A DNA stretch of 64,000 bases. Origin: Nocardia sp. BSTN01. GTDB lineage: Bacteria; Actinomycetota; Actinomycetes; Mycobacteriales; Mycobacteriaceae. The stretch is taken from assembly GCF_015354405.1 (NCBI RefSeq), contig NZ_JADKYP010000013.1, positions 62,001 through 126,000 of the forward strand. The letters are read 5' to 3'. The notes under the pieces are model-generated. The model searched no databases. It was not told the DNA's origin and saw only the letters and a program-made list of their open reading frames with translations. Position 1 is the first letter of the stretch; each line of letters starts with the position of its first letter. The position numbers and the translations under genes were made by a program. Shown here one piece after another: positions 53,000 to 61,378 of this stretch.

Positions 53000-54097
53000 A
53001 TGGGTATCACGGAAATCGCGACGTTCCGGGACGAGCTGCGCCGGTGGCTGGTCGACCACGACCTCACGCCGGGCCCGGACCGCACCCTCGACGGCCAGGT
53101 CGCCCAGCTGGCCCGGGTGCGGCGCGCCCTCTTCGACGCGGGCTGGATGCGCTACGGCTGGCCCGAACAGGTCGGCGGGCTCGGCGGGCCGGCGGTGCTG
53201 CGAGCGGTGCTCGGTGAGGAAGTCGCCACCCGCGGCCTGGCCGAACCCGGCATCTACTCGATGGTGGAAGTGCTGGCGCCCACGATGATCTCCTACGCCC
53301 GGCCGGAACTGGCCGCCGCGATGGTGCCGGCGCTGCTGTCGGGGCGCGAACAGTGGTGCCAGGGGTTCTCCGAACCGGGTTCCGGTAGCGATCTGGCATC
53401 GCTGAGCACCAAAGCCGTTGCCGACGGCGACAAATGGATCGTCAGCGGCCAGAAGGTGTGGACCAGCTTGGCCCAGTACTCCGCCCGCTGTGTCCTGCTG
53501 ACCCGCACCGCGCCGGGCCACGAGGGCATTACCGCGTTCTTCGTCGATATGGACTCCCCCGGGATTACCGTGCGCCCACTGCGGACCATGCACGGCGTCG
53601 ACGAATTCGCCGAAGTGTATTTCGACGACGTCGTCGTGCCCGGCGAGCGCATGCTCGGCAAGCCCGGAGACGGGTGGCGAGTGGCGATGGATCTGCTGCC
53701 GCACGAACGGTCCACCTGCTTCTGGCACCGCATCGCCTACCTGTTCACCCGATTGGACGCGCTGGTCGCGGACACGGACCTGCGCGACGACGCCGCTCTG
53801 GGGACCGCCTATCTGGCCCTGCACACCGTGCGCTGCCGTTCGCACGCCACCCAGCGACGGCCGGCAAAGGGGCAGCGTCTCGGCCCCGAAACCTCGATCG
53901 ACAAGGTGCTGCTGGCCACCGCCGAACAGCAGCTCTTCGACACCGCGCGCGATATGCTCCCGGGCGCGGTCGAATTCGACGACGAGGAATGGCGCACCGA
54001 ATATCTGTATTCGCGTGCGGCCACGATCTACGGCGGGACCGCCGAGATCCAGCGCAACATCATCGCGCGCCGCCTGCTCGACCTGGGCCGAGAATGA
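53000..54097 (+). CDS. acyl-CoA dehydrogenase (FadE, larger partner)
   Basis: 365 residues from ATG 53000, or seven more from GTG 52979. ACAD features: WPEQVGGLGGPAVLRAVLGEEVA, CQGFSEPGSGSDLASLSTKAVADGDKWIVSGQKVWTS, MHGVDEFAEVYFDDVVVPGERMLGKPGDGW and the C-terminal YSRAATIYGGTAEIQRNIIARRLL with the standard GTxEIQ end. Lies in the plus operon before a second, shorter ACAD-like gene; the two probably form a heteromeric enzyme like the steroid FadE pairs of mycobacteria. Confidence 0.88.
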   Translation: MGITEIATFRDELRRWLVDHDLTPGPDRTLDGQVAQLARVRRALFDAGWMRYGWPEQVGGLGGPAVLRAVLGEEVATRGLAEPGIYSMVEVLAPTMISYARPELAAAMVPALLSGREQWCQGFSEPGSGSDLASLSTKAVADGDKWIVSGQKVWTSLAQYSARCVLLTRTAPGHEGITAFFVDMDSPGITVRPLRTMHGVDEFAEVYFDDVVVPGERMLGKPGDGWRVAMDLLPHERSTCFWHRIAYLFTRLDALVADTDLRDDAALGTAYLALHTVRCRSHATQRRPAKGQRLGPETSIDKVLLATAEQQLFDTARDMLPGAVEFDDEEWRTEYLYSRAATIYGGTAEIQRNIIARRLLDLGRE

Positions 54098-54157
54098 GAC
54101 GCGGTGTTCGCATGCCCCGCGTGACCGTCCAGTGTGGCCCGAAACCTCGACTCCCTC

Positions 54158-54217
54158 TGCGGTGCAACCGGGGTCCCGGTCCGGCCGACACCGGACCGCG
54201 ACCCCGGTTGCACCGCA
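54158..54217. repeat. long inverted repeat between the paired FadE genes
   Basis: 27-nt arms (54158-54184 and 54191-54217) with a single mismatch and a 6-nt loop. RNA from either strand would fold into a very stable hairpin. No run of T follows, so it could be an intrinsic terminator of the non-canonical actinobacterial type, an attenuator, or a processing site that sets the ratio of the two FadE subunits. Confidence 0.8.
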
Positions 54218-54237
54218 CCACACCACGTTTCGAACGG

Positions 54238-55035
54238 ATGACCATGGACGCCGATGAGATCGCGCTGCTGACCCACAGCCTGCGCGCCACCATGACCGGC
54301 AACACCGGTGAGGCGCTCGATCGCGCACTCCTCGACTTCGGCTGGCTCGACCTGCTCACCGACACACCGGAAGTGGCAATACCTCTGGTATTCCGGCTGC
54401 TCGGTGAGACCGGCGCCCACGCTCCCGTACTCAACGACGTCATCGCGCACGCCGCAGGCCGCGACCTGCCGGCCATCGTCGCGCTCCCCTTCACCGGTGG
54501 CCGCTGGATGGTGTGGGAGCGGGCCGCTGTCTCGTCCTCCGCTCCACCGGTGCTCGACCCGGAGCTACCGCTGCGCCGAGCGCCCGCCGGGGAGACGCTC
54601 CCGTTGGCCGAGGGCCGCCGCGCGCTCTCCTGGTGGCTGGCAGGAACGAGCCGCGCGATGCTGAACCTCGCCCACCGCCACGCCCTCGACCGGGTCCAAT
54701 TCGGCCGCCCGCTGGCCGCCCACCAGGCCGTCCGGCACCGCCTGGCCGAAACCCTGGTAGCCATCGAGGGCGCCGAGGCCACCCTCACCACCGCCGACAC
54801 CGACCTCGGCGCGTTGCTGGCCAAAGCCGCCGCCGGCCACGCCGCCCGTCTCGCCGCCCGCCACTGCCAACAGGTCCTGGGCGGTATCGGATTCACCGCC
54901 GAACACGACTTCCATCGCCACGCTCGCCGGGCCCTGATCCTCGACGGATTGCTCGGCAGCGCAGTGGAACTGACACGGGAAGCGGGCGCCTGGGTGCGCA
55001 CGCGCGGCACCGCACCGCGGCTCGCGCAGCTGTGA
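54238..55035 (+). CDS. acyl-CoA dehydrogenase-like protein, smaller partner without the catalytic end
   Basis: 265 residues. Recognisable ACAD helices: LAGTSRAMLNLAHRHALDRVQFGRPLAAHQAVRHRLAETLVAIEGAEATL and AARHCQQVLGGIGFTAEHDFHRHARRALILDGLLG. The middle beta domain is reduced and the C-terminal GTxE segment is absent, as in the non-catalytic partners of heteromeric steroid-type FadE enzymes. Start ATG at 54238 (MTMDADE) has a weak ribosome site; ATG 54244 is possible. The long hairpin at 54158-54217 lies just before it. Confidence 0.78.
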   Translation: MTMDADEIALLTHSLRATMTGNTGEALDRALLDFGWLDLLTDTPEVAIPLVFRLLGETGAHAPVLNDVIAHAAGRDLPAIVALPFTGGRWMVWERAAVSSSAPPVLDPELPLRRAPAGETLPLAEGRRALSWWLAGTSRAMLNLAHRHALDRVQFGRPLAAHQAVRHRLAETLVAIEGAEATLTTADTDLGALLAKAAAGHAARLAARHCQQVLGGIGFTAEHDFHRHARRALILDGLLGSAVELTREAGAWVRTRGTAPRLAQL

Positions 55036-55079
55036 GATGTCCGCGGCCGGCGCCTGCGGTGCTCGGGGGCGAACAGATC

Positions 55080-55133
55080 GTGCAAACCTCGGCGAATCAT
55101 GCGGAAAACCGCGCAATGCCCCGAGGTTTGCAC
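55080..55133. terminator. perfect 13-nt inverted repeat with an inner hairpin, likely terminator
   Basis: GTGCAAACCTCGG at 55080-55092 and CCGAGGTTTGCAC at 55121-55133 are exact reverse complements. The 28-nt loop holds a second stem GCGG-AAAA-CCGC at 55101-55112. It follows the last catabolic gene by 45 nt and precedes the HisN-like gene, so a terminator role is natural, although no T-tract follows. Confidence 0.55.
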
Positions 55134-55196
55134 GCCTGGTTCAGCATGAGCCCACTCGAGGCGGTGGCAGTGTCCATCGGCTGCGGATAGCTTGCA

Positions 55197-56003
55197 GTGG
55201 TGCACGACCACCTCGACGATGATCTCCGTTTCGCCCATGTCCTCGCCGATTCCGCCGACGCGGTGAATATGGACCGGTTCAAGGGCCTCGATCTCGCAGT
55301 CCGGGCGAGACCGGATATGGCCGCGGTGACCGACGCCGAGAACGCCGTGGAGAAGCTTGTCCGCGGCCAGCTGCGCCGGTCCCGGCCGCGGGACGCGGTC
55401 CTGGGTGCGGGCGACGGACTGGAGGGTGGCGGTCCGCGCTGCTGGGTGGTCGACGCCATCACGGGACTCGAGAACTATGTGCGCGGTGTCCCGCTGTGGG
55501 CCACGCAGATCTCCCTGCTGGAGGTGTCCGCGGGCGGATATCGCCCCATCGTCGGTGTCGTCTCCGCGCCCGCCCTCGCCCGCCGCTGGTGGGCCGCCAA
55601 GGACCACGGCGCCTTCACCGGCCGCAGCCTGACCTCGGCGTCGCGCCTGCGGGTCTCCAGCGTTTCCAACCTCACCGACGCCTCGTTCGCGTACTCCACC
55701 GTCACCGCCTGGGATGGGGACGGCCGGCTGAACAGCTTCCTCGCCCTGTCCCGCGATGTGTGGCGCACCCGCGCCTATGGTGAATTCTGGTCGTACATGA
55801 TGCTCGCGGAGGGCGCGATCGACATCTGTGCCGATCCGCGGCTGTCCCCGGGCGATATGGCCGCGAACGCGGTCATCGTCACCGAGGCGGGCGGCACCTT
55901 CACCGACTTCGACGGCACCCCGAGCCCGCTCAGCGGGGGTGCGGGCGCGTCGAACGGGTTGTTGCACAACGAGTTACTGGAGTATGTGCGCCGCCGCGAC
56001 TGA
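55197..56003 (+). CDS. HisN/inositol-monophosphatase-like protein with altered metal ligands
   Basis: 268 residues clearly built like actinobacterial HisN (histidinol-phosphate phosphatase): FAHVLADSADAV near the start, VRGVPLWATQISLLE, GVVSAPALARRWWAAKDHGAF, FWSYMMLAEGAIDICADP and NGLLHNELLEYV. But the metal motifs are changed. The Glu of GEE is replaced (LGAGDG, Ala71); DPIDGT reads DAITGL (Asp86 kept, second Asp is Thr89); the W before the last Asp is Gly (PGDMAA). It is probably inactive or has a different function. A normal paralogue, CysQ, is at 59938-60657. GTG 55197 or 55200 start. Confidence 0.85.
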   Translation: MVHDHLDDDLRFAHVLADSADAVNMDRFKGLDLAVRARPDMAAVTDAENAVEKLVRGQLRRSRPRDAVLGAGDGLEGGGPRCWVVDAITGLENYVRGVPLWATQISLLEVSAGGYRPIVGVVSAPALARRWWAAKDHGAFTGRSLTSASRLRVSSVSNLTDASFAYSTVTAWDGDGRLNSFLALSRDVWRTRAYGEFWSYMMLAEGAIDICADPRLSPGDMAANAVIVTEAGGTFTDFDGTPSPLSGGAGASNGLLHNELLEYVRRRD

Positions 56004-56078
56004 TATCCCGGCCGCCCACACAGAATCTCCACAACTGATACCGGTTCTCTCCACACGAGATCGCTAGGCTCCCGGAGC

Positions 56079-56780
56079 ATGGAACAGAACCCACTGGTGG
56101 AGGGCACGCCGGCGCGGCGGATCCTGGTCGTGGACGACGAATCCACGATCGCGGAATCGGTCGCGGCGCGGCTGCGAGCCGAAGGGTTCACGGTCGCCAC
56201 GGCCCCGGACGGACCGGCGGCGGTGGCGTCCGCGCAGACGTTCGAGCCGGACCTGGTGGTCCTCGACGTCATGCTGCCCGGCTACGACGGCCTGGAGGTG
56301 TGCCGGCGGATCCAGGCCGAGCGCTCGATACCGGTGCTGATGCTCACCGCGCGGACCGACGAAACCGACCAGCTGATCGGACTCGGTGTGGGCGCGGACG
56401 ACTATCTGACCAAACCGTTCTCACTGCGGGTGCTCACCGCGCGTGTGCATGCGCTGCTGCGGCGGGTCGAACGCGCCGGTGATCAGCGCGGGGCGGTCAC
56501 CGTGGTCGGCGATCTGCGCATCGACAGCGATCAGCGCAGGGTCTGGCGCGGCGGGGTCGAAGCCCAGCTCACGCCGCTGGAATTCGATCTGCTGGCCCGT
56601 CTCGCCCGGCGTCCGCGCGCCGTGCTCGCCCGGGAGCGGCTCCTCGAAGAGGTCTGGGACTGGGCTGATGCGGCTGGTACCCGGGCCGTCGACAGCCACA
56701 TCAAGGCGTTACGACGCAAACTCGGCGCCGACCTGATCCGCACCGTCCACGGCGTGGGCTATGCCCTGGAGACCCGATGA
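56079..56780 (+). CDS. OmpR-family response regulator
   Basis: 233 residues: receiver RILVVDDESTIAESVAARLRAEGF with phosphoacceptor Asp63 (VVLDVMLPGYDG) and conserved Lys in YLTKPFS, then a winged-helix OmpR domain from about 138 (LRIDSDQRRVWRGGVEAQLTPLEFDLLARLARRP ... VDSHIKALRRKLGADLIRTVHGVGYALE). Upstream 70 nt are AT-richer. Co-transcribed with the kinase gene through an ATGA overlap. Confidence 0.92.
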   Translation: MEQNPLVEGTPARRILVVDDESTIAESVAARLRAEGFTVATAPDGPAAVASAQTFEPDLVVLDVMLPGYDGLEVCRRIQAERSIPVLMLTARTDETDQLIGLGVGADDYLTKPFSLRVLTARVHALLRRVERAGDQRGAVTVVGDLRIDSDQRRVWRGGVEAQLTPLEFDLLARLARRPRAVLARERLLEEVWDWADAAGTRAVDSHIKALRRKLGADLIRTVHGVGYALETR

Positions 56781-57859
56781 GCGAGCGGACCGGCATCGCC
56801 GCCGGCGACCGTGCCGATGTCCGGGCTTCGAGCCTGGTGACTCAGCTGTCGGATCGGCTACCGCGACCGCTGGATCGAATCCGATCCATCAAACTCAAAC
56901 TGGCCGTTCTGATGACCTTCTCGGGTGGGCTCGCCTTCGCCTGGTTCAGTCACCGGATCGGCTGGCTGCCGCCGATGACCACACTGACCGCGATGCTCAT
57001 CGCCCTGGTGTCGTCCCAATTCCTGGCGCACGGCATCACCACGCCGCTGCGTGAGATGACCGCCGCGGCGCAACGCATGGCACACGGCGACTACACCAGC
57101 CGGGTGCGCGCGTCCTCCCGTGACGAGGTGGGCCAGCTGGCCGACGCGTTCAATCGGATGGCGACCGACCTCGCCGCCGCCGACCGGCAGCGCCGCGAAC
57201 TGATCGCCAATGTCTCGCACGAGTTGCGCACCCCGATCACCGCTTTGCACGCCGTGCTGGAGAACCTGGTGGACGGCGTATCCGAACCTGATCCGAAAAC
57301 ACTGGAAACCGCACTGGCACAGACCGAACGGCTCGGCCGGCTCGTCTCCGAGCTCCTCGATCTGTCCAGCATCGAGGCCGGAGCGATCCCGCTCGACCGC
57401 GAACAATTCGATATCGCACCGACTTTCGCGACGGTGACCGCCGAGGCGGAGGTCATGACCGCGGCGCTGGGCCGCGGTATCCACTTCCGCAGCACTATCG
57501 ATCCCGCCACCGCCACCGTCTACGCCGACCGCGCCCGCCTACACCAGGTGTTGCTGAACCTGCTGGACAACGCCGCCCGGCACGGCCCCGCCGGCGGCGA
57601 AGTCCGCCTGCTCGCCCACACCGCGGGCGCACACCTGGTCATCGATGTCGAGGACGACGGCCCCGGCATCCCTCCCGCGCAACGCGAACGCATCTTCGAC
57701 CGCTTCACCCGTGGCGGCAGCACCGACGGCGGCGGCACCGGACTCGGTCTCGCCATCGCGCGCTGGGTGGTCGACCTGCACCACGGCTCCATCGCGATGG
57801 CCGACCCCGGCTCACGGATCCGCGTGATACTCCCGGCCACCGCGCCGCACCACCACTGA
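56777..57859 (+). CDS. sensor histidine kinase with minimal extracytoplasmic part
   Basis: 360 residues. Two membrane helices (LAVLMTFSGGLAFAWFSH and TLTAMLIALVSSQFLAHGI) are separated by only a few residues, so there is no external sensor domain; it may sense the membrane itself or a partner. Then HAMP (TTPLREMTAAAQRMAHGDYTSRV), HisKA with the phosphoacceptor in NVSHELRTPITALHA, and HATPase boxes NLLDNAARHG, DDGPGI and GGTGLGLAIARW. Partner of the response regulator at 56079. The following membrane-protein gene may be a target. Confidence 0.92.
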   Translation: MSERTGIAAGDRADVRASSLVTQLSDRLPRPLDRIRSIKLKLAVLMTFSGGLAFAWFSHRIGWLPPMTTLTAMLIALVSSQFLAHGITTPLREMTAAAQRMAHGDYTSRVRASSRDEVGQLADAFNRMATDLAAADRQRRELIANVSHELRTPITALHAVLENLVDGVSEPDPKTLETALAQTERLGRLVSELLDLSSIEAGAIPLDREQFDIAPTFATVTAEAEVMTAALGRGIHFRSTIDPATATVYADRARLHQVLLNLLDNAARHGPAGGEVRLLAHTAGAHLVIDVEDDGPGIPPAQRERIFDRFTRGGSTDGGGTGLGLAIARWVVDLHHGSIAMADPGSRIRVILPATAPHHH

Positions 57860-57934
57860 CACCCCGAAACCCGCAGCCCGCCAGACCGATTCGGTCCCGG
57901 GCCGGTATCGCACACCCTCAGAAGGGAACAGCCT

Positions 57935-59872
57935 GTGCCCGAAGAACCCACCCCCGACCGCACGCGAACACCGGAACAGGTGGTCTCCGCCGCCCACGAT
58001 CGTCCGGCACGCTCCGGCGCCTCCTCGGAACCGGAGCGAGCCGGAACCCCGCCGGCCCTGGACGGCCCCCTGGGCCCGGACGTCCCGGAGGTTTCGGATG
58101 ATCAGGTCACATCCGCACCGGCATCTCCTGCGGCGGGTGAAGCGAAACCGGTTGCGCCGCAACCCTGTTCATCCGCGGACACCGCGGGTGGCAACGATGT
58201 GGGCGATACGACAGGAGGCGCGTCGAACGACTTCCCCGCCGCCGGCGCCTCGGCCGCAGCCGGGCACAGCGATCCACCGGTGTGGTCCCGGAACGCCGGT
58301 ACCGCCGCAGTCGTGACAGCCGACCCACCGCGCTGGGGCTCGAAGGACGATCGGCTGACCGCCGGCAGCGGCGCCTGGCTACCCGGGCAAGCTCCCGGAC
58401 CGCAGCACTCCCGGTCCGGCAGGCAGTGGGCACCGGGCGATCCCGGATCTGCGCCACCTGTTCCGCCGCGCCGGCGACGGGTCGTCTACCCGGCGGGCGT
58501 GCTGCCCGCCGCGGGGGTCGCGGGTCTGGTCGCGGCGGCCACCGTGCCCCTGGACCGGCCCGGAATCGGCTGGCTGCTGGCGGGTTCCGTTACCGCGGTC
58601 GCGGTCGGCACCGTCCATCGGCGCGCCGCGGTCCGGTCGGATACACCCGCTGAGCGCCGGATCCGGCCCGGCCGCTGGTGGGCGGCCGCCGCACTCGCAC
58701 TGCTCGCGGTGGGCACGTTCCGGGCCGCGGGGTGGTTGTTCGTGCTCTGCGTGATCGCGGCGGCCGTGTGCGGGTCGCTGGCGGTGGTCGGGCGGCCGTC
58801 GGCGCGCGGAGTGTTCCACGACGCGATCGCGGTCCCGCTGGCCTCGGCCGGCGCCCTCGCCTGGGTGTACGCGGCGCAGGGCAGGCGGCAGGGCAGCACC
58901 GGAGCACGGCACTGGCGGCTCGGAACGTCCGTGGTCGCCACGGTGGTGCTCCTGGCGGTGTTCGTGCCGCTGCTCGCGGGCGCCGACGCTACCTTCGCCG
59001 CCATCGTCGCCGGGCTGGTGCCGCGCATGGACGCCGCCACCACCACTCGATGGATCGTGCTGTTCCTGCTCGCCGGTACGGCAACCCTGGGCGCGTTGTA
59101 TCTGCTCGCCGGTCCCCTGGCTCCTGCCGAGGCACAACGCGCACCCGCGAAACGCACACTGGCACGACTGGAATGGGCGCTGCCGGTCGGCGCGCTGACG
59201 GTGTTGTTCGCGTCGTTCCTCAGCGCCCAGCTGGTGGCCCTGTTCGGTGGCGACGACTATGTGCAGCGCACCGCCGGGCTGACCTACGCCGACTACGCGC
59301 GCAGCGGGTTCTGGCAACTGGCCGCGGTCACCCTGCTCACCCCCGCCGTCATCCTGCCCGTATTGCACCGGGCCACCAGGGATTCGGCGACCGACCGCAT
59401 CTGGCTGCGCGGACTGCTCTGCACGATCAGCGGGCTCACCCTGGTGATCATCGCCTCCGCGCTCGGCCGCATGTGGACCTATCAGCAGGCATACGGATTC
59501 ACCGTGCTGCGTCTGCTGGTCGGAACCTGTGAACTCTGGCTCGGTGTCGTCTACCTGCTGGTGATCGTCGCGGTTCTGCGCCTGGAAACGGCGTGGCTGC
59601 CGCGCACCACCCTCGCGACCGCGGTGATCGCGCTGCTGCTCCTCGCGGTCGCGAATCCCGAGGCGCTGGTCGCTTCGGAGAACATCGATCGCTGGCAGCG
59701 TGGTGAAGACCTCGACGTGGACTATCTGTCCGGGCTGTCGGCCGATATCGTCCCCGTCCTCGACCGTCTTCCCGCACCTATCCGTCTCGACCTGCGGCAG
59801 CGGCTCACGCACGGACCCGATGACGAGACCTGGAACAGCTGGAACCTGGCCCGGATGCGCGCGGGCGAATGA
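57935..59872 (+). CDS. DUF4173/DUF4153-like polytopic membrane protein
   Basis: 645 residues. The first about 185 are Pro/Ala/Ser-rich and low-complexity (TPDRTRTPEQ, APGPQHSRSGRQW), probably cytoplasmic and disordered. From residue 185 there are about ten to twelve hydrophobic helices, including VAAATVPLDRPGIGWLLAGS and LLAGADATFAAIVAGLVP. The ending NPEALVASENIDRWQRGEDLDVDYLSGLSADIVPVLDRLP is typical of DUF4173-type proteins. GTG at 57935 follows GAAGGGAAC. Lies 75 nt behind the two-component genes. Function unknown. Confidence 0.75.
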   Translation: MPEEPTPDRTRTPEQVVSAAHDRPARSGASSEPERAGTPPALDGPLGPDVPEVSDDQVTSAPASPAAGEAKPVAPQPCSSADTAGGNDVGDTTGGASNDFPAAGASAAAGHSDPPVWSRNAGTAAVVTADPPRWGSKDDRLTAGSGAWLPGQAPGPQHSRSGRQWAPGDPGSAPPVPPRRRRVVYPAGVLPAAGVAGLVAAATVPLDRPGIGWLLAGSVTAVAVGTVHRRAAVRSDTPAERRIRPGRWWAAAALALLAVGTFRAAGWLFVLCVIAAAVCGSLAVVGRPSARGVFHDAIAVPLASAGALAWVYAAQGRRQGSTGARHWRLGTSVVATVVLLAVFVPLLAGADATFAAIVAGLVPRMDAATTTRWIVLFLLAGTATLGALYLLAGPLAPAEAQRAPAKRTLARLEWALPVGALTVLFASFLSAQLVALFGGDDYVQRTAGLTYADYARSGFWQLAAVTLLTPAVILPVLHRATRDSATDRIWLRGLLCTISGLTLVIIASALGRMWTYQQAYGFTVLRLLVGTCELWLGVVYLLVIVAVLRLETAWLPRTTLATAVIALLLLAVANPEALVASENIDRWQRGEDLDVDYLSGLSADIVPVLDRLPAPIRLDLRQRLTHGPDDETWNSWNLARMRAGE

Positions 59873-59937
59873 CCGGGAGCACCACGCAGTGACGGCGGCC
59901 CCGGCACACGGATCGCGGCGCCGAGGGCCGCAACTAC

Positions 59938-60657
59938 TCAGATGCCGAAGTCCCGCAAGGCTTCCAGGACTTCGTCCGCCAGCTCCGGCCGGCAGATGAG
60001 CAGATCCGGGAGGTAGGGGTCGGGCTGGTTGTAGATCAGCGGTGAGCCGTCCAGGCGCGAGGTGTGCAGGCCCGCGGCGGCGGCCACCGCGACGGGGGCG
60101 CAGGAGTCCCATTCGTACTGCCCGCCGGAGTGGGCGTAGATGTCGGCTTCGCCACGAACGACCGCCATCGCTTTGGCGCCGGCCGAACCCATGGGGATGG
60201 TCTCGGCGCCGAGCGCGGCGGTGAGGTGGTGCACGCAGGCGGGTGGGCGGCTGCGGGAGACGACGATGCGCGGCGGGCCGTCGTGGGCGGGCGGGAGTAC
60301 CGGCGGCGCACCGGTTTCCAGCACCAGCCCGGGCACCGGAAGCGCGACGGCGCCGATCTCGGCGCGGCCGTCCACCGCCAGCGCCACGTGCACGGCCCAA
60401 TCCGCTCGCGGGGGCTGGCCGTATTCGCGCGTGCCGTCGAGCGGGTCGACGATCCAGACCCGGCTGCGGGACAGGCGAATCGGATCGTCGGTGCTCTCCT
60501 CCGAGAGAACCGCGTCGTCGGGCCGCAGCTCCGCGAGCCGCTTCAGCAGCAGTTCGTCGGAACGCCGGTCCCCGACCGCACCACCCTGGTCACGGATCTC
60601 GAGCAGGAGCTCACCGGCTTCCCGGGCGAGCTCGGCGGCCACCGCGTGGTCGTCCAT
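59938..60657 (-). CDS. cysQ: 3'(2'),5'-bisphosphate nucleotidase
   Basis: 239 residues of the inositol-phosphatase superfamily with an intact metal site: LSEEST near 52, WIVDPLDGTREYGQ near 68-81, and the C-terminal Asp in QYEWDSCAPVAVA. It would dephosphorylate PAP/PAPS, keeping sulfate assimilation running. Length and GGQYEWDSCAP match the mycobacterial CysQ type rather than HisN or SuhB. Upstream 188 nt to the next gene contains no further gene that I can see. Confidence 0.88.
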   Translation of the reverse strand: MDDHAVAAELAREAGELLLEIRDQGGAVGDRRSDELLLKRLAELRPDDAVLSEESTDDPIRLSRSRVWIVDPLDGTREYGQPPRADWAVHVALAVDGRAEIGAVALPVPGLVLETGAPPVLPPAHDGPPRIVVSRSRPPACVHHLTAALGAETIPMGSAGAKAMAVVRGEADIYAHSGGQYEWDSCAPVAVAAAAGLHTSRLDGSPLIYNQPDPYLPDLLICRPELADEVLEALRDFGI

Positions 60658-60845
60658 ATTCGGTTCTCACTCTCCCGCCGGACGGCGAACCGACGCCGGC
60701 CGGGCGCACCTGGCGCGCCGGCGTTCGGCCGGCGCTCGCATCGCCCCGCGGTGATCGGCGGGACCCTTGCAGTGTGCCAGCCGGTGCGGCCGCGGCGGCG
60801 TGCCCCCTGCCGCTGCGGGGCGATCAGGGGGCCGGGAGCAGCCGA

Positions 60846-61367
60846 TCAGCAGGCGGGTGCGGTGCCGCCCTGCAACTTCAGCAGAGCGCAGAAGGTGGTG
60901 GCGGCGACCTTCCACTGCCCGTTCTCCTGCACGGCCTGCCCGGCCTGATCCGGCAGCACCGGATTGCCGCCCATCAGCAGCGTGTAGGTCACATCGGCAT
61001 GATCGGCGTCGACGGTGGTGACCTTGGAGACCGTCGCGGAGGTGCCCTGTGCCTGCGGGTTGCCGGCCTGGGCGGCCAGCACCGGCGCGAACACGTCGCC
61101 CTTCTCCACCGCGGCGGCGCGTTTGTCGGCGGGCTGTTTGGCGTCGAAGAACAGCACATAGGCGTCGGTGACCGCCTTGGTGGTCGCCGGGTCGGCCGCC
61201 GCCGATCCCGCGGCGGGCGCGGCGGCGGAGGTCGTCGCCGCGGCGGTCGCCGTGGTGGTGGAGGCGGTGCTGTCGGACTTGTCGTCACTACAGCCGGTGA
61301 CGGTCGCCGCCGCGATCACCGCGATACCGCACAGACCCGCCGCGCCGCGAATCATCTTGTTGCGCAT
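60846..61367 (-). CDS. MTB12/Cfp2-like lipoprotein
   Basis: 173 residues. Signal peptide with lipobox TVTGC near residue 27, a Thr/Ala/Ser-rich linker, then the low-molecular-weight-antigen MTB12 domain: DPATTKAVTDAYVLFFDAKQPADKRAAAVEKGDVFAPVLAAQA, TSATVSKVTTVDADHADVTYTLLMGGNPVLPDQAGQAVQENGQWKVAATTFCALLKLQGG. Such proteins are secreted or surface-attached with unknown function and are characteristic of Mycobacteriales. ATG at 61367 has AAGGG upstream; GTG at 61382 would add five residues and overlap the hydratase stop. Confidence 0.88.
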   Translation of the reverse strand: MRNKMIRGAAGLCGIAVIAAATVTGCSDDKSDSTASTTTATAAATTSAAAPAAGSAAADPATTKAVTDAYVLFFDAKQPADKRAAAVEKGDVFAPVLAAQAGNPQAQGTSATVSKVTTVDADHADVTYTLLMGGNPVLPDQAGQAVQENGQWKVAATTFCALLKLQGGTAPAC

Positions 61368-61378
61368 GGATATGCCCT

